Shown: positions 1 to 12,335, numbered from the stretch's first letter. The stretch is 64,000 nt of DNA from Exophiala sp. HKRS030 (GCA_023897205.1 JAHWDD010000008.1:558001-622000); one strand, 5' to 3'. Translations and numbers: made by a program. Notes: generated by a model from the letters alone, not told the origin.

Positions 1-1965
1 GGATCGGAGCCCGGCAGCTGCCACTGGAGGAAATGGTGCATTTCGTCCTCGTCGTCCTGGGTGTTGTAGTACCGGACACTCTCCCGCGGGGTGACTTTGC
101 TCGAGGGCAACGCGCCCCATCGGAGATGACCAATCACCTCCCGTCTCCCGTCACGATAGACAAGTAAAGCGCCGGTCCAGGAGGAGGGAGATGCCCTGTC
201 GTAAAAGAAGCAGAAGCTGCGGAGGTCGTCGAGGGCGGCGGCCGTCACGTACCAGTCCATGGACATGGTGTAAAGGTCTTCAAAGTCCTGGAGAGGCGGG
301 GTCGATCGGTCTTCAAGTAAATCGTGGTTGTCCGCCGGAGAGCAGACGACCCCGACCCGTGAGACGGAATCGAGTGGGTCACTGATCGCGTTGGAGTAGA
401 TTCCGTCGACGGAGCCGTCCGCCGGACCGAGCAGAGAATGATATTCGAAACACTCGTGGGTGAGACGCGAATAGAGGCCGAACAGGCGGACTCGAGAATG
501 GGTGGTCTTCACCTAGATCACATCAGTCCGAGTGTATACCTGCGAGAGCCGGCTCGACTTACTATGATACCACAGACGTCGATGGGCACGAACTTTGGGG
601 TACGGAGCCAAATTCCCGAGATCCTTTCCCCCGCATTCAACGGAAAGCAAAGGCGTGAGACGGTCTTGTTCTCTGCATAGACGTCGCAAATGCCGCACGT
701 CGGACGGAGAGTGGTCAAGCCGTGGGCGCAGATGCCCACAATCCGATCGGCCTCGCAGTGCACGATGAACATGTAGGTTTCCGCGTGTAGAGGAACAAAT
801 CTGAATCGAGAGTGAGGATCGCTCGACATCGGCAGCGAGAAGAAATTCCCTTCGTCGATGGCAGGAGGGTTCGGAGTGTCCCACAAGGAGGAGTCGTGGA
901 GACCAGAGACGGACCTGGGCCGTAAATCTCGGAGGACGAGACCCTAATGCTGTGTCAGACGGTTCACGATGACCGATCGGTATAGCCTTACGTTGGTGAT
1001 GCCTTCCAATACCATACCCGGAATGCAGTTCGTGACCAAATACCATGGACTCCCGTCCGCAGGAATGACCGGTGTCCCATGGTCGAAAGTTCGAACATTC
1101 CTGACACCTATTTCGTCGATTGATACTGCAACTCGACTTTCATTTGTTAGAAGCCTATCGTGGGACAGGCAGAGCTTCTCTCGTGAATCGGATCGATTGC
1201 TGATCCATGAGATGTAGGAAACACCGCGAAAGGACACGGTTCTTTGATAGACCAGGCAGGACAGGTCTACCGACACCTTGGCTTCAACCAAACCCCGACG
1301 CAACGTGCCGATGAAAGATCTGAATTCTCCTATACCCGAGAGACGGCCACGCCCCAATTGCTCCACGACTCCCAGGACGATTTCCATCGGTATTCGGTCC
1401 ACCAAATCGTCCGAAATTCTGTTCCGGAGAGCTGACAAGCATTGGTCGACACAATATTCTTTGTGGTGTGTTGCCCCGGGCTGTTCTCTCCATTTGGGCC
1501 TTGTGAGACTCCCATAGGAGTGGAGGTCAGCCTTGGTAGGTGCCTCATCGTCTTGGGAGCTATAAGCAAGGATGCTTAGGCATGAAATATGGCAAAAGAT
1601 CTTGATTCGTCGTATCATCGTACAAGAGAGGCAAAACCGAGGGCATGGAACCACTTTGACCCTGTGGTTACTGACATCAACTGCGAGGCATCGATGTTAG
1701 TGGCATGTGGCCCAGAGGAATACCGAGCATACTTACTCAGGTGAGCTTCAACCAGGGAACTTATTGTGTTGTGGCACAGGATACACCTTTCGTCCGAGAA
1801 ATGGACCAATTCTATCGAGTTGGAAGACAGTCCGTTGGCAGAAAAAGACGTTCCTCCGAACAGGGAAGGCATTTGGTCAGAAATGGAGGGCTCGTCGTGG
1901 GACAAGGAGGAAATTTCGCCGATAATGGTAGACATTTCGTTGACAAGCGAGGTGAGGGAAGACAT
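1..1965 (-). CDS. F-box / DUF7600-like protein (C-terminus off window)
   Basis: Four exons can be joined: 1965-1737, 1680-992, 943-563 and 512-1, with introns of 56, 48 and 50 nt that all keep the frame. The N-terminal exon holds Ser/Leu-rich heptads. A Cys-rich part follows (CILCH, then PCPRFCLSC across the first junction), as in the zinc-like N-terminus of fungal F-box/DUF7600 proteins. Near position 1390 lies an F-box-like helix (RIPMEIVLGVVEQL), followed by the large C-terminal domain with ERISGIWLR joined to VKTTHSRVRLFG, a typical signature of this group. The role is inferred to be a substrate adaptor of an SCF ubiquitin ligase. The start is uncertain: 1965 is the first in-frame ATG, but Ser-rich coding-like sequence continues upstream to about 2680 and a first exon may lie there. 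The coding frame is still open at position 1. Confidence 0.6.
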
Positions 1966-3963
1966 GTTTCTGGCCAGGAAGTGGAAGACTGGCCGTAGGG
2001 GAGAAATGACACTTTGTTGATTGTCAACGAAGGAGGAAACTTGGTCAGGAAGGGATGGCTGTTCGTTAGAGAGGGAAGATTGTTCTTTGGAAAGAGTAGA
2101 CTGCTCGTTGGCGAGAAAAGGCCGTCCGTCGAAGAAGAGAGGACTGTTTGTTGGGAATGGGAGAGGTTCTGTGGGAATCTTGCTTTGCCCAGATGGAATT
2201 CGAGGTTGCAGCCTGATCACTTCCCAGTCTTTTCAACCGGCTCAGGCTGATACAACATGGTGAATCACCTGACAAGCCACAATAGCTTTATCGGGGCTGA
2301 AGCTGTCAAGATTCTTACCAGACTCTGGTACCGAGTATATTGCAGAGAGGTTGTCGTCTGGAAACGGACGGTGGATATTGGAAGGGGCGAGATTTGCCGC
2401 CGGACCATCTGTGGGCATGGAGGTACTGATGCCTAGTTTCACTGAGATGGAGGCTGAGGTGCGAAGAGACATGAAAGTACGGATACGTCGTACTAAACCA
2501 CTGCGAGGTGCTCGTGACGGTTCCAAGCCGTTGATGATGTTTGGACACCGTACAAAGTCAGCGTCGAGGCGTGAAAAGTAAGAGAGATGGATCGATCTAG
2601 GGATACCAGGGGCGGTGTCAGGATCCTGATCATGTGACGAGTGCTGTCTGTTCGGGCACTGACACTGCTGCCTCGACACCTACTGTACAACCGAAAGGCC
2701 TCCTTCGTGCTGAATTCTTTAGTAAATAGTTGTCCACTACTACACAATGCCCATTGTTTCGAGATGAAAATACTCGATCGTTCTATTCATCGACCATGCG
2801 CCGTCAAATCTCCACCGCCTGCACGAGCCTCACTCAAATATCTGTGGCATGGCATGAGCAAGGATACAGAGTAGGAGACTGCTGCCAGGCAGTGCGTAGA
2901 GAGCAATCCAAAATTGCCCACAATTGAGACGGTAAGAGTCAAGTAAGTGATAGGTCCTTATTCGATTCGAAGAGGATCCATCAGTGGGCTCGTTGTTCAT
3001 CTAGAGGGAAACCCCACAAATCGACGGAAGCAAAAGAGCACGTTTCGATGTTTCTCTCTATGGTCAAAATGATACCAGGATCACTTCGGTCCATGTTGAC
3101 CAAGATGGGACGGGAAAGTTTCCCCAAGGGCAAGTACAATTGAAATACCAGCCTCCCGTCCTGCCTTTGGAGGGGAGCGGTGATGGGGTTGATGGAATGG
3201 CCTCCCCTGATTATAGCTGAGGGTGCTTCGCAGATACAGTGAAAGATCAACTTCTTTGAATCAATGTGCCGTTGTCGTTTATCACACCGAACAACACCTT
3301 GTTCGCACTCATCTCTTGGTACTTCAGTGCAGCCGCCCTCTTTGGTAGCTCTTTTTGGCCGTACCTCTTCCCAAACAGTTGTTCGCATCGTTCACCGCAG
3401 CTCTCCAATGACGAGGTTATTCAGGGCAATCAAAGATGGCTTTCACGAGACGACGCACCGGATAGAATCATTCTTACCTAGAAAGACCTCCTCGATGGTC
3501 GCCAACCTCCGGTTCAGTCCACTCTTGACCAAGCCAAGTCCAACAAAGTGAGCGTACTCCATTCGAAATAGATACAACGGCGTCAGGGATCGTTTAGCTT
3601 TGAACTGCCCACATGCCTCTCTTGCCTCTCTTGCCTCCCTGGCTCCGCCTGGCCTCCCACCTCTCCTTTGTTGTGCGGCGAGGGCCTTTTTAGCGGAGTG
3701 CTTTCGTTCCCCGTCCCAGTGCCTACCTCTTGGAGGTGCGAGGTGCGAGGTGCGAAGCCTTGAAATACAAGAACTTGGTATCTAAGAATCATGTGGAATA
3801 ACGGATACTCCAACCAACAATTGAGGGATGGCCGATGTTCAATCAAGGTTCAGAAGCCCTGGAGGCGCAATTGGCCCAGGTCAAGGAGAGCAGATCGAAT
3901 TGGTGTGAATCATTTTCGTTTCAAGGCAACTTTTCCTTCAGTCAGCATAGGAAGACCTCTGTT
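1966..3963. other. Weakly coding intergenic stretch
   Basis: No recognisable gene. On the minus strand, 2680-2242 and 2220-1966 are Ser/Pro-rich open frames that may be upstream exons of the F-box-like gene, but no phase-compatible splice site joins them. A minus-strand ORF at 3388-2981 (135 codons, ATG start) has no motif I recognise. A short GAGGTGC tandem lies at about 3735-3757. Confidence 0.4.
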
Positions 3964-4749
3964 TCAACAGGCCTGCTCGAGCGCCGTCGCTAGATCATCG
4001 GCGGATGAAAAAGTGCCCTGGGTCCAGCAAGCCTCAATGATGTGGCCCAACCATAACCCGTCGACCGAAGGAAGACTATCTCTCCGTGGCCACGAAAACC
4101 GATCTCCACTTGACTTCCAGTCTTGCATGAGGTCGAATTTACACCGTTGGCCGGTTATAACTTCAAACATGACTGCGCCGAATTGCCCAATGTCAGTAGC
4201 GGCGGACTCTCCGTCCGCATTGGAATCCTTCATGTCCCAATCCAATGGCATCATGCAGGATTCTCCTAAATCGGCCAAGTAGATGGACATGCCCTTGTCG
4301 ATCAAGAAATTATCCGAACGTAGGTCGGCGACAATGACACGTCGGCGGTGGATATCAGAGAGTGTATGTGCCATACTTCTCAACCATCGGAGTCGGATCT
4401 GTCGATTCGGCTTTTGGCTTCTTAGGTAGTCGCGAAGATCGCCGTTCTCCATGTGCCTCATGCGAATCGAAACTCCGGAGGATTCCAGATCAAAACAAGG
4501 AACAACTCCCTCGCAGTCTCCTAGTCTCTGTAGAATCGACTTCTCTCGCTTCATCTGATCGATTCTGAATTGGCGCATATCGAAAGCCTCCGCCTCAGGC
4601 GTGAGTCTCCCATTGTCAGGTACATCGACACCTCGCCAGAGTCGTGGTATTTTGACTGCAAATGTTCCCTCACGAATGACCAAGCCCGAGCCTCCCATAC
4701 CAAGAATGTCTTCGCTCACGAGAGTCCCGTCCAGGTGCAAAAACGTCAT
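3964..4749 (-). CDS. Small divergent protein kinase
   Basis: An intronless 261-residue protein that is essentially only a kinase domain. A glycine loop (GMGGSG, residues 17-22) is followed by the ATP-binding lysine (FAVKIP, K33), the catalytic loop VADLRSDN with Asp142 and Asn147, and the metal-binding Asp160 in DLG (in place of DFG). The HRD histidine-arginine pair is replaced by VA. The protein is presumably an active Ser/Thr kinase of the small fungal-expanded type, because Lys, both Asp and Asn remain. The C-lobe is short and there is no regulatory domain or signal peptide. It is an isolated gene between non-coding stretches. The substrate cannot be inferred. Confidence 0.75.
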   Translation of the reverse strand: MTFLHLDGTLVSEDILGMGGSGLVIREGTFAVKIPRLWRGVDVPDNGRLTPEAEAFDMRQFRIDQMKREKSILQRLGDCEGVVPCFDLESSGVSIRMRHMENGDLRDYLRSQKPNRQIRLRWLRSMAHTLSDIHRRRVIVADLRSDNFLIDKGMSIYLADLGESCMMPLDWDMKDSNADGESAATDIGQFGAVMFEVITGQRCKFDLMQDWKSSGDRFSWPRRDSLPSVDGLWLGHIIEACWTQGTFSSADDLATALEQAC

Positions 4750-6857
4750 TGCTTATGGAACAGTTCCTGGAAAGGACAGTAGCTATAGACGATAACCGGT
4801 GTGAAATGGAGGTGAAACGATTTACAACGGGCGGAGTGCTGGCGGGCTTTCTGAAGCCACAAATCGGCTTGTTTGTCTGTCTCAGGCGTGCAAGTCAAGT
4901 TCAAAAAAGCATATCGTAACATGTTGCGCGCCAAGACTTACTTGTAAAGAAAATAGCACTTATGGTGATATGCGTGGGCATCTTGCCGTGCCGGTTGAAT
5001 GTAGGCCCGAAAAGAATACCAGGTACTGCTCGTTTGGTGAAGACGATCTGATCGTTTTGTGTATATGAATTAAAAGTAAAGTCCCGGGCCGGACTCTGGT
5101 CTTGTCTCCAGAGGTAACTGTCGGGAGGGATTTTCCATTCCGATTCCCAGGATACTAGGTTCCATCTATGGAGGTGTGGACCTTCATTTGCTACTCTTGT
5201 CGAGTAATGGAGGTTCGTGAATACAAAAGATACCTAAAGCCACCTGAGAATGATAGATGAATCTACTCGTGAACTGTATGTGCAACTTTGTTGGTCACGC
5301 TGTGTTCGGATCAACGGCTGAGACACCAGAAAATGCATCCGGAGTAGCCGCATCAGACCTTCACAAACCGACGGATCACGGGATCACAGACTGACTACAC
5401 AATAATATTTGGATGGTCACTACGAGGTAATCAGTCGATACTCGAATAGACTACAATGATTGTATCGTGTACAGCATCGTGAGTCACAAGGATCCGATTG
5501 TTGGCGGCCACTTCTTCCAGTGAACATGGGTTGTTGGTCTCGGGCCATTTTGTCACAGATTTGCTGTCATACTCCGTGCCGGCCCAGTAAATCAAATCGA
5601 GTGTGTTACGAGGCCCAATTCAAAGTAAGTGTGTGCGAGGACAGTCTCAAACACCACAGTCACGCCGACCGTTCAGTTTTCAAACCTTCACGAGAGAGTA
5701 GGTCGTCCGTTTGTGAGAAAGTATAAAGAACCCCCCTTCCCCCCTGGAAAGCTTGTGATATTCGTTGCTGTCTCGGCATATACATATATATCCATACTTG
5801 CGTGTCTAGGTAGGTGAGGACTAGGCTACTCCCCAGCGCAAAGCCCTCCTTGGACCAGATATTCTTCAAAACACTCTTGGCAATCGCTATGAGGCGCATG
5901 CTTCAGCACACAAACAGTCAGTCTCAGGACAAAACCTTTGTTGCTATCAAACCGACAAGATTCATCACACAACTCCTTGGGATACGTGTTGACTGGCTAT
6001 TGTGGCAAGACCCCTTTGAACCAGACGCTATCTGAACCGCCTTTGCAATTGCTTTGAGGTACAAGCTGCTGCATACAAAACAGTCAACCGCAGAACAAGC
6101 TCCAGCATACAAAAGAGTAAAGAGCAGGACAAGCTCCTGCATACAAACAGTCAACCGCAGAACAAGCTCCAGCATACAAAAGAGTAAAGAGCAGGACAAG
6201 CTCCTGCATACAAACAGTCAACCGCAGAACAAGCTCCAGCATACAAACAGTCAACAGCAGGACAAAGCCTTTGTTGTTATCAAAGTGACTGCTTGATGAG
6301 ATCCATCATCCACCACTTTGGTATGCACATTGACTGGCAATTGTGGCGTTCGCTGTTCCAGATGCACCGGCATAAGTACCTACCTAGATACTCAAAGGAC
6401 TCGACAACAAACCCTTCATCCTCCTCCCTATGGTTCATCCACGACAACCGGACAGCCTTTGTGTGGCCGCGCCTCAGATTGAGCAATTGAGTCACATATC
6501 GTGTGAAAGCCAAGCCTGACGCCGAGAGTTTCACGACCTTCCTCAGATCCTTTGACCACATTCTATTCTGGCTCTTTTCTAACCTCCAAACTACAACAAC
6601 TACACGCCTGATGAGCCACGATATCCTGAGCACAACTGCAACCTCAACACCGCTTCTTTCCGGAGAGAGCAATAATTCTCTGTGCTGAGAATACCGAGGG
6701 CCTAAACGGTCTCCCAGTGACGGGCGCGAAAGAACCTTCGTCCTCACTTGGTATTTCTCGGGCTCAACCTTTTCCTCATAACTATCGCTAACCCACCCTT
6801 TTCCTTATGTACCAGAATCCAGTCAGTCCTATCTCGCGCTGTGGCCTATCCTCATGA
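4750..6857. other. Non-coding stretch with duplicated block
   Basis: No gene seen. Besides the tandem array listed separately, a diverged direct duplication is visible. The block at about 5880-6040 (TTTGTTGCTATCAAAC, then GACTGGCTATTGTGGC) resembles 6055-6370 (TTTGTTGTTATCAAAG, then GACTGGCAATTGTGGC). The second copy is the one with the expanded internal repeat. Open frames here follow repeat periodicity and are not genes. Confidence 0.5.
6063..6263. repeat. 33/34-nt tandem array, 6 units in alternating A/B order
   Basis: Six head-to-tail units, each beginning AAGCT: 6063-6096, 6097-6130, 6131-6163, 6164-6197, 6198-6230 and 6231-6263. Odd units carry CATACAAACAGTCAACCGC and even units carry CATACAAAAGAGTAAAGAGC, so the true period is a 67-nt A-B dimer repeated about three times. 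The last B unit is a hybrid with an A-like centre. A single degenerate unit at about 5903-5935 lies in the neighbouring duplicated block. There is no dyad and there are no unique spacers, so this is a minisatellite and not a CRISPR array. Confidence 0.9.
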
Positions 6858-7230
6858 GATGGCTTCTCCCGAGGCACACGAGCCATCAGAGTCACCTAGA
6901 TCGGGACCACCTGCGTCGCCGGAAGATGGAAAAGATTTGAAATTTGGATGGATTTGGAAGAACAAAGATAAGATAGCGATACGCGATACACGACCACACG
7001 GATACAGAAGAATGGTATCACACCGGCAGACGAGACTGCTCGATGGTGCATCTTCCTTGTTGCCAGATTCATGATACAACTTCAAGGGTACAGGGCTTAT
7101 TTGTGGAATGCAACCACTCAGGCCGCGGCTGCTGGCTCTTTCAAGCAAGCGACCAAAGCCGGGGTAGTCACTCGAGCCGAGTACAGGATCGGAGAGCAAA
7201 ACATCCACGGCATCAGACTAGGTCTGAAAC
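6858..7230 (+). CDS. Possible small gene, unknown product
   Basis: Not recognised. An ATG at 6858 opens a frame rich in Ser/Pro/Glu, followed by a basic stretch. A possible intron at about 7045-7087 (GTGCAT..TTCAAG) would join it to an Ala/Gln-rich tail (AYLWNATTQAAAAG). No domain, signal peptide or membrane segment is visible. It could equally be chance coding potential upstream of the MFS gene. It is listed only because codon composition looks better than in the flanking DNA. Confidence 0.2.
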
Positions 7231-7552
7231 TTCTGTTACATTTGTCGTGTAAACATCGTGGTCAAGCCGAGGGGGTGGGAATCGATGTTTATTAGAACGT
7301 GTTCGGCCAGATCGATTTCAATTTGGACCACCCTGAGTTCTCTTGGCGTTGCGTGCTTGGCAAGTACGCTTGGCGTGGAGTTTTGAGATGTCGTCTGTTC
7401 TCAGTTCTGTCTACTCATGATAATGGCGTTGTGTTCTTACCGCTTTTATGATTGTTAAGTGTTTTGCATATTGTAAAAAATAAGGTATTTACGGAATTTT
7501 GCAAATCACAATAACGAGGTCATTATATTAGTTGATAATAAAGAGCTCAGGA

Positions 7553-9123
7553 TCACAAGGTATACATGAAGCTAGGCTCTCCTTCTAACACCCTGCCTTG
7601 CTCTCTGTGTGCTTTGTTCAGACGACGATAGTCTGCAGCAAGGAGAAGCCCCAACAGTGCAATCGCAAAGGTGCAGCCAATCACGGTAGAAATTCCCGGC
7701 GTATACGTAGGAGCATCTTGAGAACGAAACACTGTTGAGCCAATGATTCCGCCAATCGCTCCCAAGCTCATCTGCACCCCAGAGACCACATTTCGTTTGA
7801 TACGGGTGGGAGTATTGTTCTGCCCCATGCTAACACTCGTAGTGATGTTGCCAAATGCTCCTCCGACTGTCAAGAAGATTCCAAGATACTGCGAGGCAGT
7901 CTGAGGTCCCCAGCGGAGCAAGGTAACTCCTATGATTGTGTTGATGCTAAAGAAGCAGATGAATGGCGACCTCAGTCGATAATGATCGGAAAACCAGCCA
8001 AGGGTGGTGTCGAGAATGAAGGCCCAGAGGTAGGGCGGTGTCGTTAACACTTGGCTAAGCGCTCCACTGAACCCCATTCGCTGGTTGAGAATCAGAGGCG
8101 CAAAATAGCTGGTGCTGTTGGTTGTCACAGTACTGAACATGTACATTGCACCATAAGCCCATACTTTCCAATCCAATAAACAAACGAGCATTGCTTTTGC
8201 TGTCACCTTTTCTTCTTCGTTCTCGGCCCGGTCCTTGGCGATCAAGGCCATTATAACGCGTCGTTGCTCGTCGTTTAGCATTCTAGACTTGTTTGGATAC
8301 TCATCCAAGACGAGAGAGAGGATACCGACGACTACGACAGTCAGGATAGATTCTAGAATAAAAATCCAGCGCCATCCTGCATAGCCGCCCGCATGGACAC
8401 GAGAGAAAGCGTAGGCGAGAATCCCGGCCAAGGACTGAATGAAAGTTGCACCACACCACACTATAGGAATCCGTTTCCCGAGATAGTATCGTGGGTACCA
8501 AGCACTAAGCACGACCACGATGGTCGGAACAGCACTGGTGTCAAAAGTCAGCTTTGTGAAGGTGTGTCAATAGCTTAAATTGGCCCTCACCATGCCTCGA
8601 AACACCCCAGAAATGCGCGAACCACGGCCAGTGCTTCGAAACTGTGAATCAACCCGGATGCGAGGGTGAATAGCCCGAATCCGATCGAGACAAAGGTCAG
8701 CCAGTAACGAATTGAAACTCTGCCGAGCAAGTAGTTGTTGGGTAGGACACACAAGACATATCCCGGGAAAAAGGCGAGCAGAGTGATCGAGTATTGGTAT
8801 CCAACAAATCCAAGTTCTTTGCTCATGCCAGCAACAGCTGCCAGCCCCATGTTTCCTCGATCTAGGAAACACACAGAGAGAAGTAAGGTCAGCACCGGCA
8901 AAAGTTGCAAGTCAATTCGTCTCACGACCTTCGTAATGACTTTTGGAGCGGCGATGTCCTCGGGGGTCTGTTCGTAGACAATTTCTTCGGCCGATGCTTC
9001 ATGATCTTTGTTGGCGTCGAAGGTGTTTGCTGTTATGATGGCAGGCTCAACAGGTGGTACCACAGTGCCTTGGCCTGTTATATTCGACGTCAGACGGCCT
9101 TGTATCTCAGTAGACTGCACCAT
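7553..9123 (-). CDS. MFS transporter, Dal5/anion:cation symporter type
   Basis: Two exons (9123-8591 and 8534-7553) with a 56-nt intron give 504 residues. A polar N-terminus of about 70 residues precedes the first helix (VRRIDLQLLPVLTLLL). The family pattern CFLDRGNMG follows, then about 12 hydrophobic helices with a central loop after SLVLDEYPNKSR. This arrangement is typical of fungal allantoate, nicotinate, pantothenate and other carboxylate permeases at the plasma membrane. It probably imports a small organic anion, but the substrate cannot be read from sequence. The neighbouring Zn2Cys6 gene lies upstream in the same orientation and could control it. Confidence 0.85.
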
Positions 9124-9681
9124 ACTGTAAGACTTTGCGAATAGTGCGTAATATCAGGAAACTTGCCAAAGATTCGGTGCGACGAGTATATTCTCGTTAA
9201 TATATACCTGTTTATGTGTTTTCTTCAAAAGTAAGGACACCTCTAGTAAGAAAGCGGAGGCACAACCACGGTAATATCCACCGCAGCGCCAACTGTACGG
9301 AGACGCGTCTCCGGACAAGGAGATCATGACCGGGATCTTGCCGTGGTCCTTCCGCCTTCTTACACACGAAATTGCTCGATAGCCACTTGGCCCGAGAGGT
9401 TTGTCATCTCCCTTCCCCGTCTCCGTTCCCCGTATTCTTCCCCGCTACAATCGGCTGGACGGAAATTGTGAATATAATATTACTCCATCCCGTCCAATGG
9501 AGCTGAACAGTACTCTGGGTAGTGATAGTATCAATTTTGCGACCAGCATTTCATATAATGAGGCAGCAAGGAGCTCTTGGATTGTGTATATTTTGCAGGA
9601 ACCGGTTAATCTCCGATGCAAGAAGTTCAACTGAGATACATAGGCTCGAGGTCAAAACTGTTTATTGGATGATTGTAACTC
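9124..9681. promoter_or_regulatory. Intergenic region upstream of Dal5-type MFS
   Basis: Contains the promoter of the leftward MFS gene and the 3' end region of the leftward regulator. An AT-rich TATATATTAA-like element lies near 9195-9207, about 75-85 bp upstream of the MFS start on the minus strand. No other element is recognised. Confidence 0.35.
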
Positions 9682-12335
9682 TTAAGTCCATTTGTGACAA
9701 GAAGCTTCATGTCGGGTTTCCGCAGCCTTACTAAATCCCACCCGTTGCCACTCTTTCAGCAAACAGGGATCGCCGCGTCGTTTCAAACCGATCTCTTGAA
9801 ATTGTCGCTTTTGCCACAGACGCTTCAAAGAACTAATAACATCCAGCCCCTGGATGCTGGTAGTGAACACCCGTCCCATTTCTCCCAGTGCTTGTAAACA
9901 GATGAGGAGGTTATCTTGTGCTTCCTTGCCAGAGGCTCCAGAATTTTTGCAAGAATTGTAGACATGTACCACCGCGGCTGCCATGACGGCCGAGACAGCT
10001 GTAATGTTTATGTAACGAAGGGTATAGTCTCGTCGATAAACTCTGAGTATTTTGCATATCTCTACGGCAGAACTGGTGCAGGCTTCATCTGCACCCAGTT
10101 TCGGTCCGGTATCACTGCCTAGAAACTGTCGGAACAACAAAATACGTGCTTCATGATAGAGCATGCTGCTCAGTCGCGTCCAGTTAGCGACCTGTTCAAC
10201 TGTGTGAAAGCCTTCCATACGTACTATAGCTGCAGCACCGCTGGAGCAGCCTTGTTTCTCAGATCAAGGCTCGAAGAGCTCCACTGCAATGGTCCCGGCA
10301 GATCCTTGATCCAATTCTCAAGATTCTTTCCCAAGCTCAGAAGAAAAATCTCTGATTTCTCAAGCGTCGTGAAATTCCCAGAATATCTGAAACAGCTGTT
10401 AACAATTCAGCTCAATGTAGAGGATTAGTCGCTTACAGGGATTCAAGCACCTTCTCAAGCTTCCGAGCCAATTGCACAGCACAAGGCCCTACGAGATTGA
10501 CAGCTCTGGGGTCGACTTCAGAAGGTATCGGCATGATGGTGTGGTCATCAAGAAACGGTGCCCATGTACTCTGGCACGGAACGCTCATGGACGGAGCTTT
10601 ATTAAGCAGCGCACTTGCTGAGTAGGGTCGTCCGCTAATAATGGCGTTGTATCTGTTTTGCGAGCCCAGTCAACCCTCGGGTACACTCGGTGGAAGCTTC
10701 AAAGAAGTTACATGATCATCCAAATCAGTAGGGGCTTACATGTTCGAGGCATATACGGTCCAAAACACCCTGTCTCTCACACGGTTCAACGTCGCTTCAT
10801 CATGCAGGTCATCTGTGCGTGTTCCTCTTGCTGAGATAGAGATATGGAGACCTAAATCACTAGCCATCTGTAATGCGATGCCTGTCCACAGTTATGAGTC
10901 TTTGTTATTCTGCGCTCGAATGATGAAATTTTGATCACCTGAATATATCCATCCTAGCGGGACATTAGCGAATCTGTCTCTTCACAAGCATAACCTGTTA
11001 TTTACCTCGAGAGTGATGTCCCTGTGCGGCTTCTAGCGCCGAGAGAATATATGCCGCTTGGGTAGTTGCTATCGTCGGACAATCCATTTCCATCTCAAAA
11101 AGGAGGCGCGTTCTGGCGGCGAAAAATTCTGATGGTTCGTTCTGAATCAAATAATGTGGTTGTTCTGTGTAGAGAGCCCCCATGGCGAGGCTGCTGCGCG
11201 TAAGCTTGCCACATATTATCTGATAGTACAAGGGCTCATATCATACATGGCATTCTCCAAGGCTGGAGAAAATAACGAGCTGTCATGACCACTTTTATAC
11301 GCCTCTCTCTCCTGCTCATAGATGTCCTTTTCAATGGCGTTGAATATGGGTGCATGCCAGGAGAAATATAAATTCGTCAAGTGTTGCTCATAGTCATAAT
11401 CGGGTATCCAGTGCAGGCTCGCAGCAGATGCAGCAGCTTCGCCCTCTTCCCGAAGATTTCGGAACGAAGACGCATATAGTGAACTCAGGTCATTGGGAAG
11501 CAGTGAGAGGAAGCTTGTTGTCCCAAAATAGCGAAGGTGGCCACTCTCCGTAAGTCGCATCCGCCCAAATGGGTTCGAGAATTCATGCAAGTCTTCATCT
11601 TGTAAAGTGTCCACTTGTTGCTGCGACCTCAGTCTTTCATTTTCAGTGGTCCAATGGCGTTCTTTCGAGAGAGACCTGGTGACACATTGGTACGAGCTAA
11701 TTCCAGGGTCTCGACTGAAGAAACAGTCATCATCGGTCAAGTGTTTCTCAGGATCGAAATCAAGCGAGTCGAAGGCGCCGTCATGTATATCAAGTGTGCT
11801 CGGGACCCTGGCTGATTGTGCTGCTTGCTCAACGGGTCTTTCATCAGGTTCTATTTGTATCCAAATGTCGTTGTTGGGGGTGTCTAGAAAATGAATATGT
11901 GGGCTAAGACGTGCAGAGGAGACTTGCTTAGTCTGCAATGCACCTTGTGGCTCACTTTGGGCCAAGCGGGCCTCGATCTCCGTCAACTTGGTTGATAGGA
12001 CACTCAGCGACTTTGCGGTCGCTGATCGTCTATACAAGATGAAGGTACGAGGTTACTATGGACCCAGAAATCAACTTGATCAACGATTCACTCACCTCCG
12101 TTTGTCCTCGCCATAAACGCATGTGGCACTATTGGCTTGGCAGGTAGAGCACTGGGGGGTTTGGTTGTCGCACTGGACAGCGAGAAAATATCAACTCGGG
12201 CATAGTTGCGACCAATCACACAATGCTTTTCATGTAGAAGCATACCTTGACCTTCTTCTTGCGACAAAGAGAACAGGCAAGGAGACTTGTGTCCCGCACT
12301 TTTCGCGCTTTTCGCGCTTTTGGTATGTCTGTCAT
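9682..12335 (-). CDS. Zn2Cys6 transcription factor with fungal MHR domain
   Basis: Nine exons (12335-12246, 12172-12096, 12029-11247, 11193-11006, 10953-10939, 10881-10740, 10652-10437, 10386-10225 and 10165-9682) give 718 residues with every phase consistent. The binuclear zinc cluster CSLCRKKKVKC..CSTC..C is split by the first intron. A linker with a coiled-coil-like stretch (LSVLSTKLTEIEARL) follows, then the fungal regulatory domain with the diagnostic GWIYSGIALQMASDLGLH. That motif is assembled across a 15-nt micro-exon flanked by two introns, which confirms the splicing model. It is a nuclear DNA-binding regulator, probably of nearby catabolic genes (inference). A basic KARKARK run encoded by a 9-nt repeat precedes the zinc cluster. 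Confidence 0.92.

Noticed and set aside
6063..6263. CRISPR-like array
   Set aside because: Repeats are directly adjacent with no unique spacers, in a eukaryotic context without cas genes. It is a minisatellite.
5924..6296. Open frames over the tandem repeat on both strands
   Set aside because: They follow the repeat period, translate to low-complexity peptides and have no conserved features.
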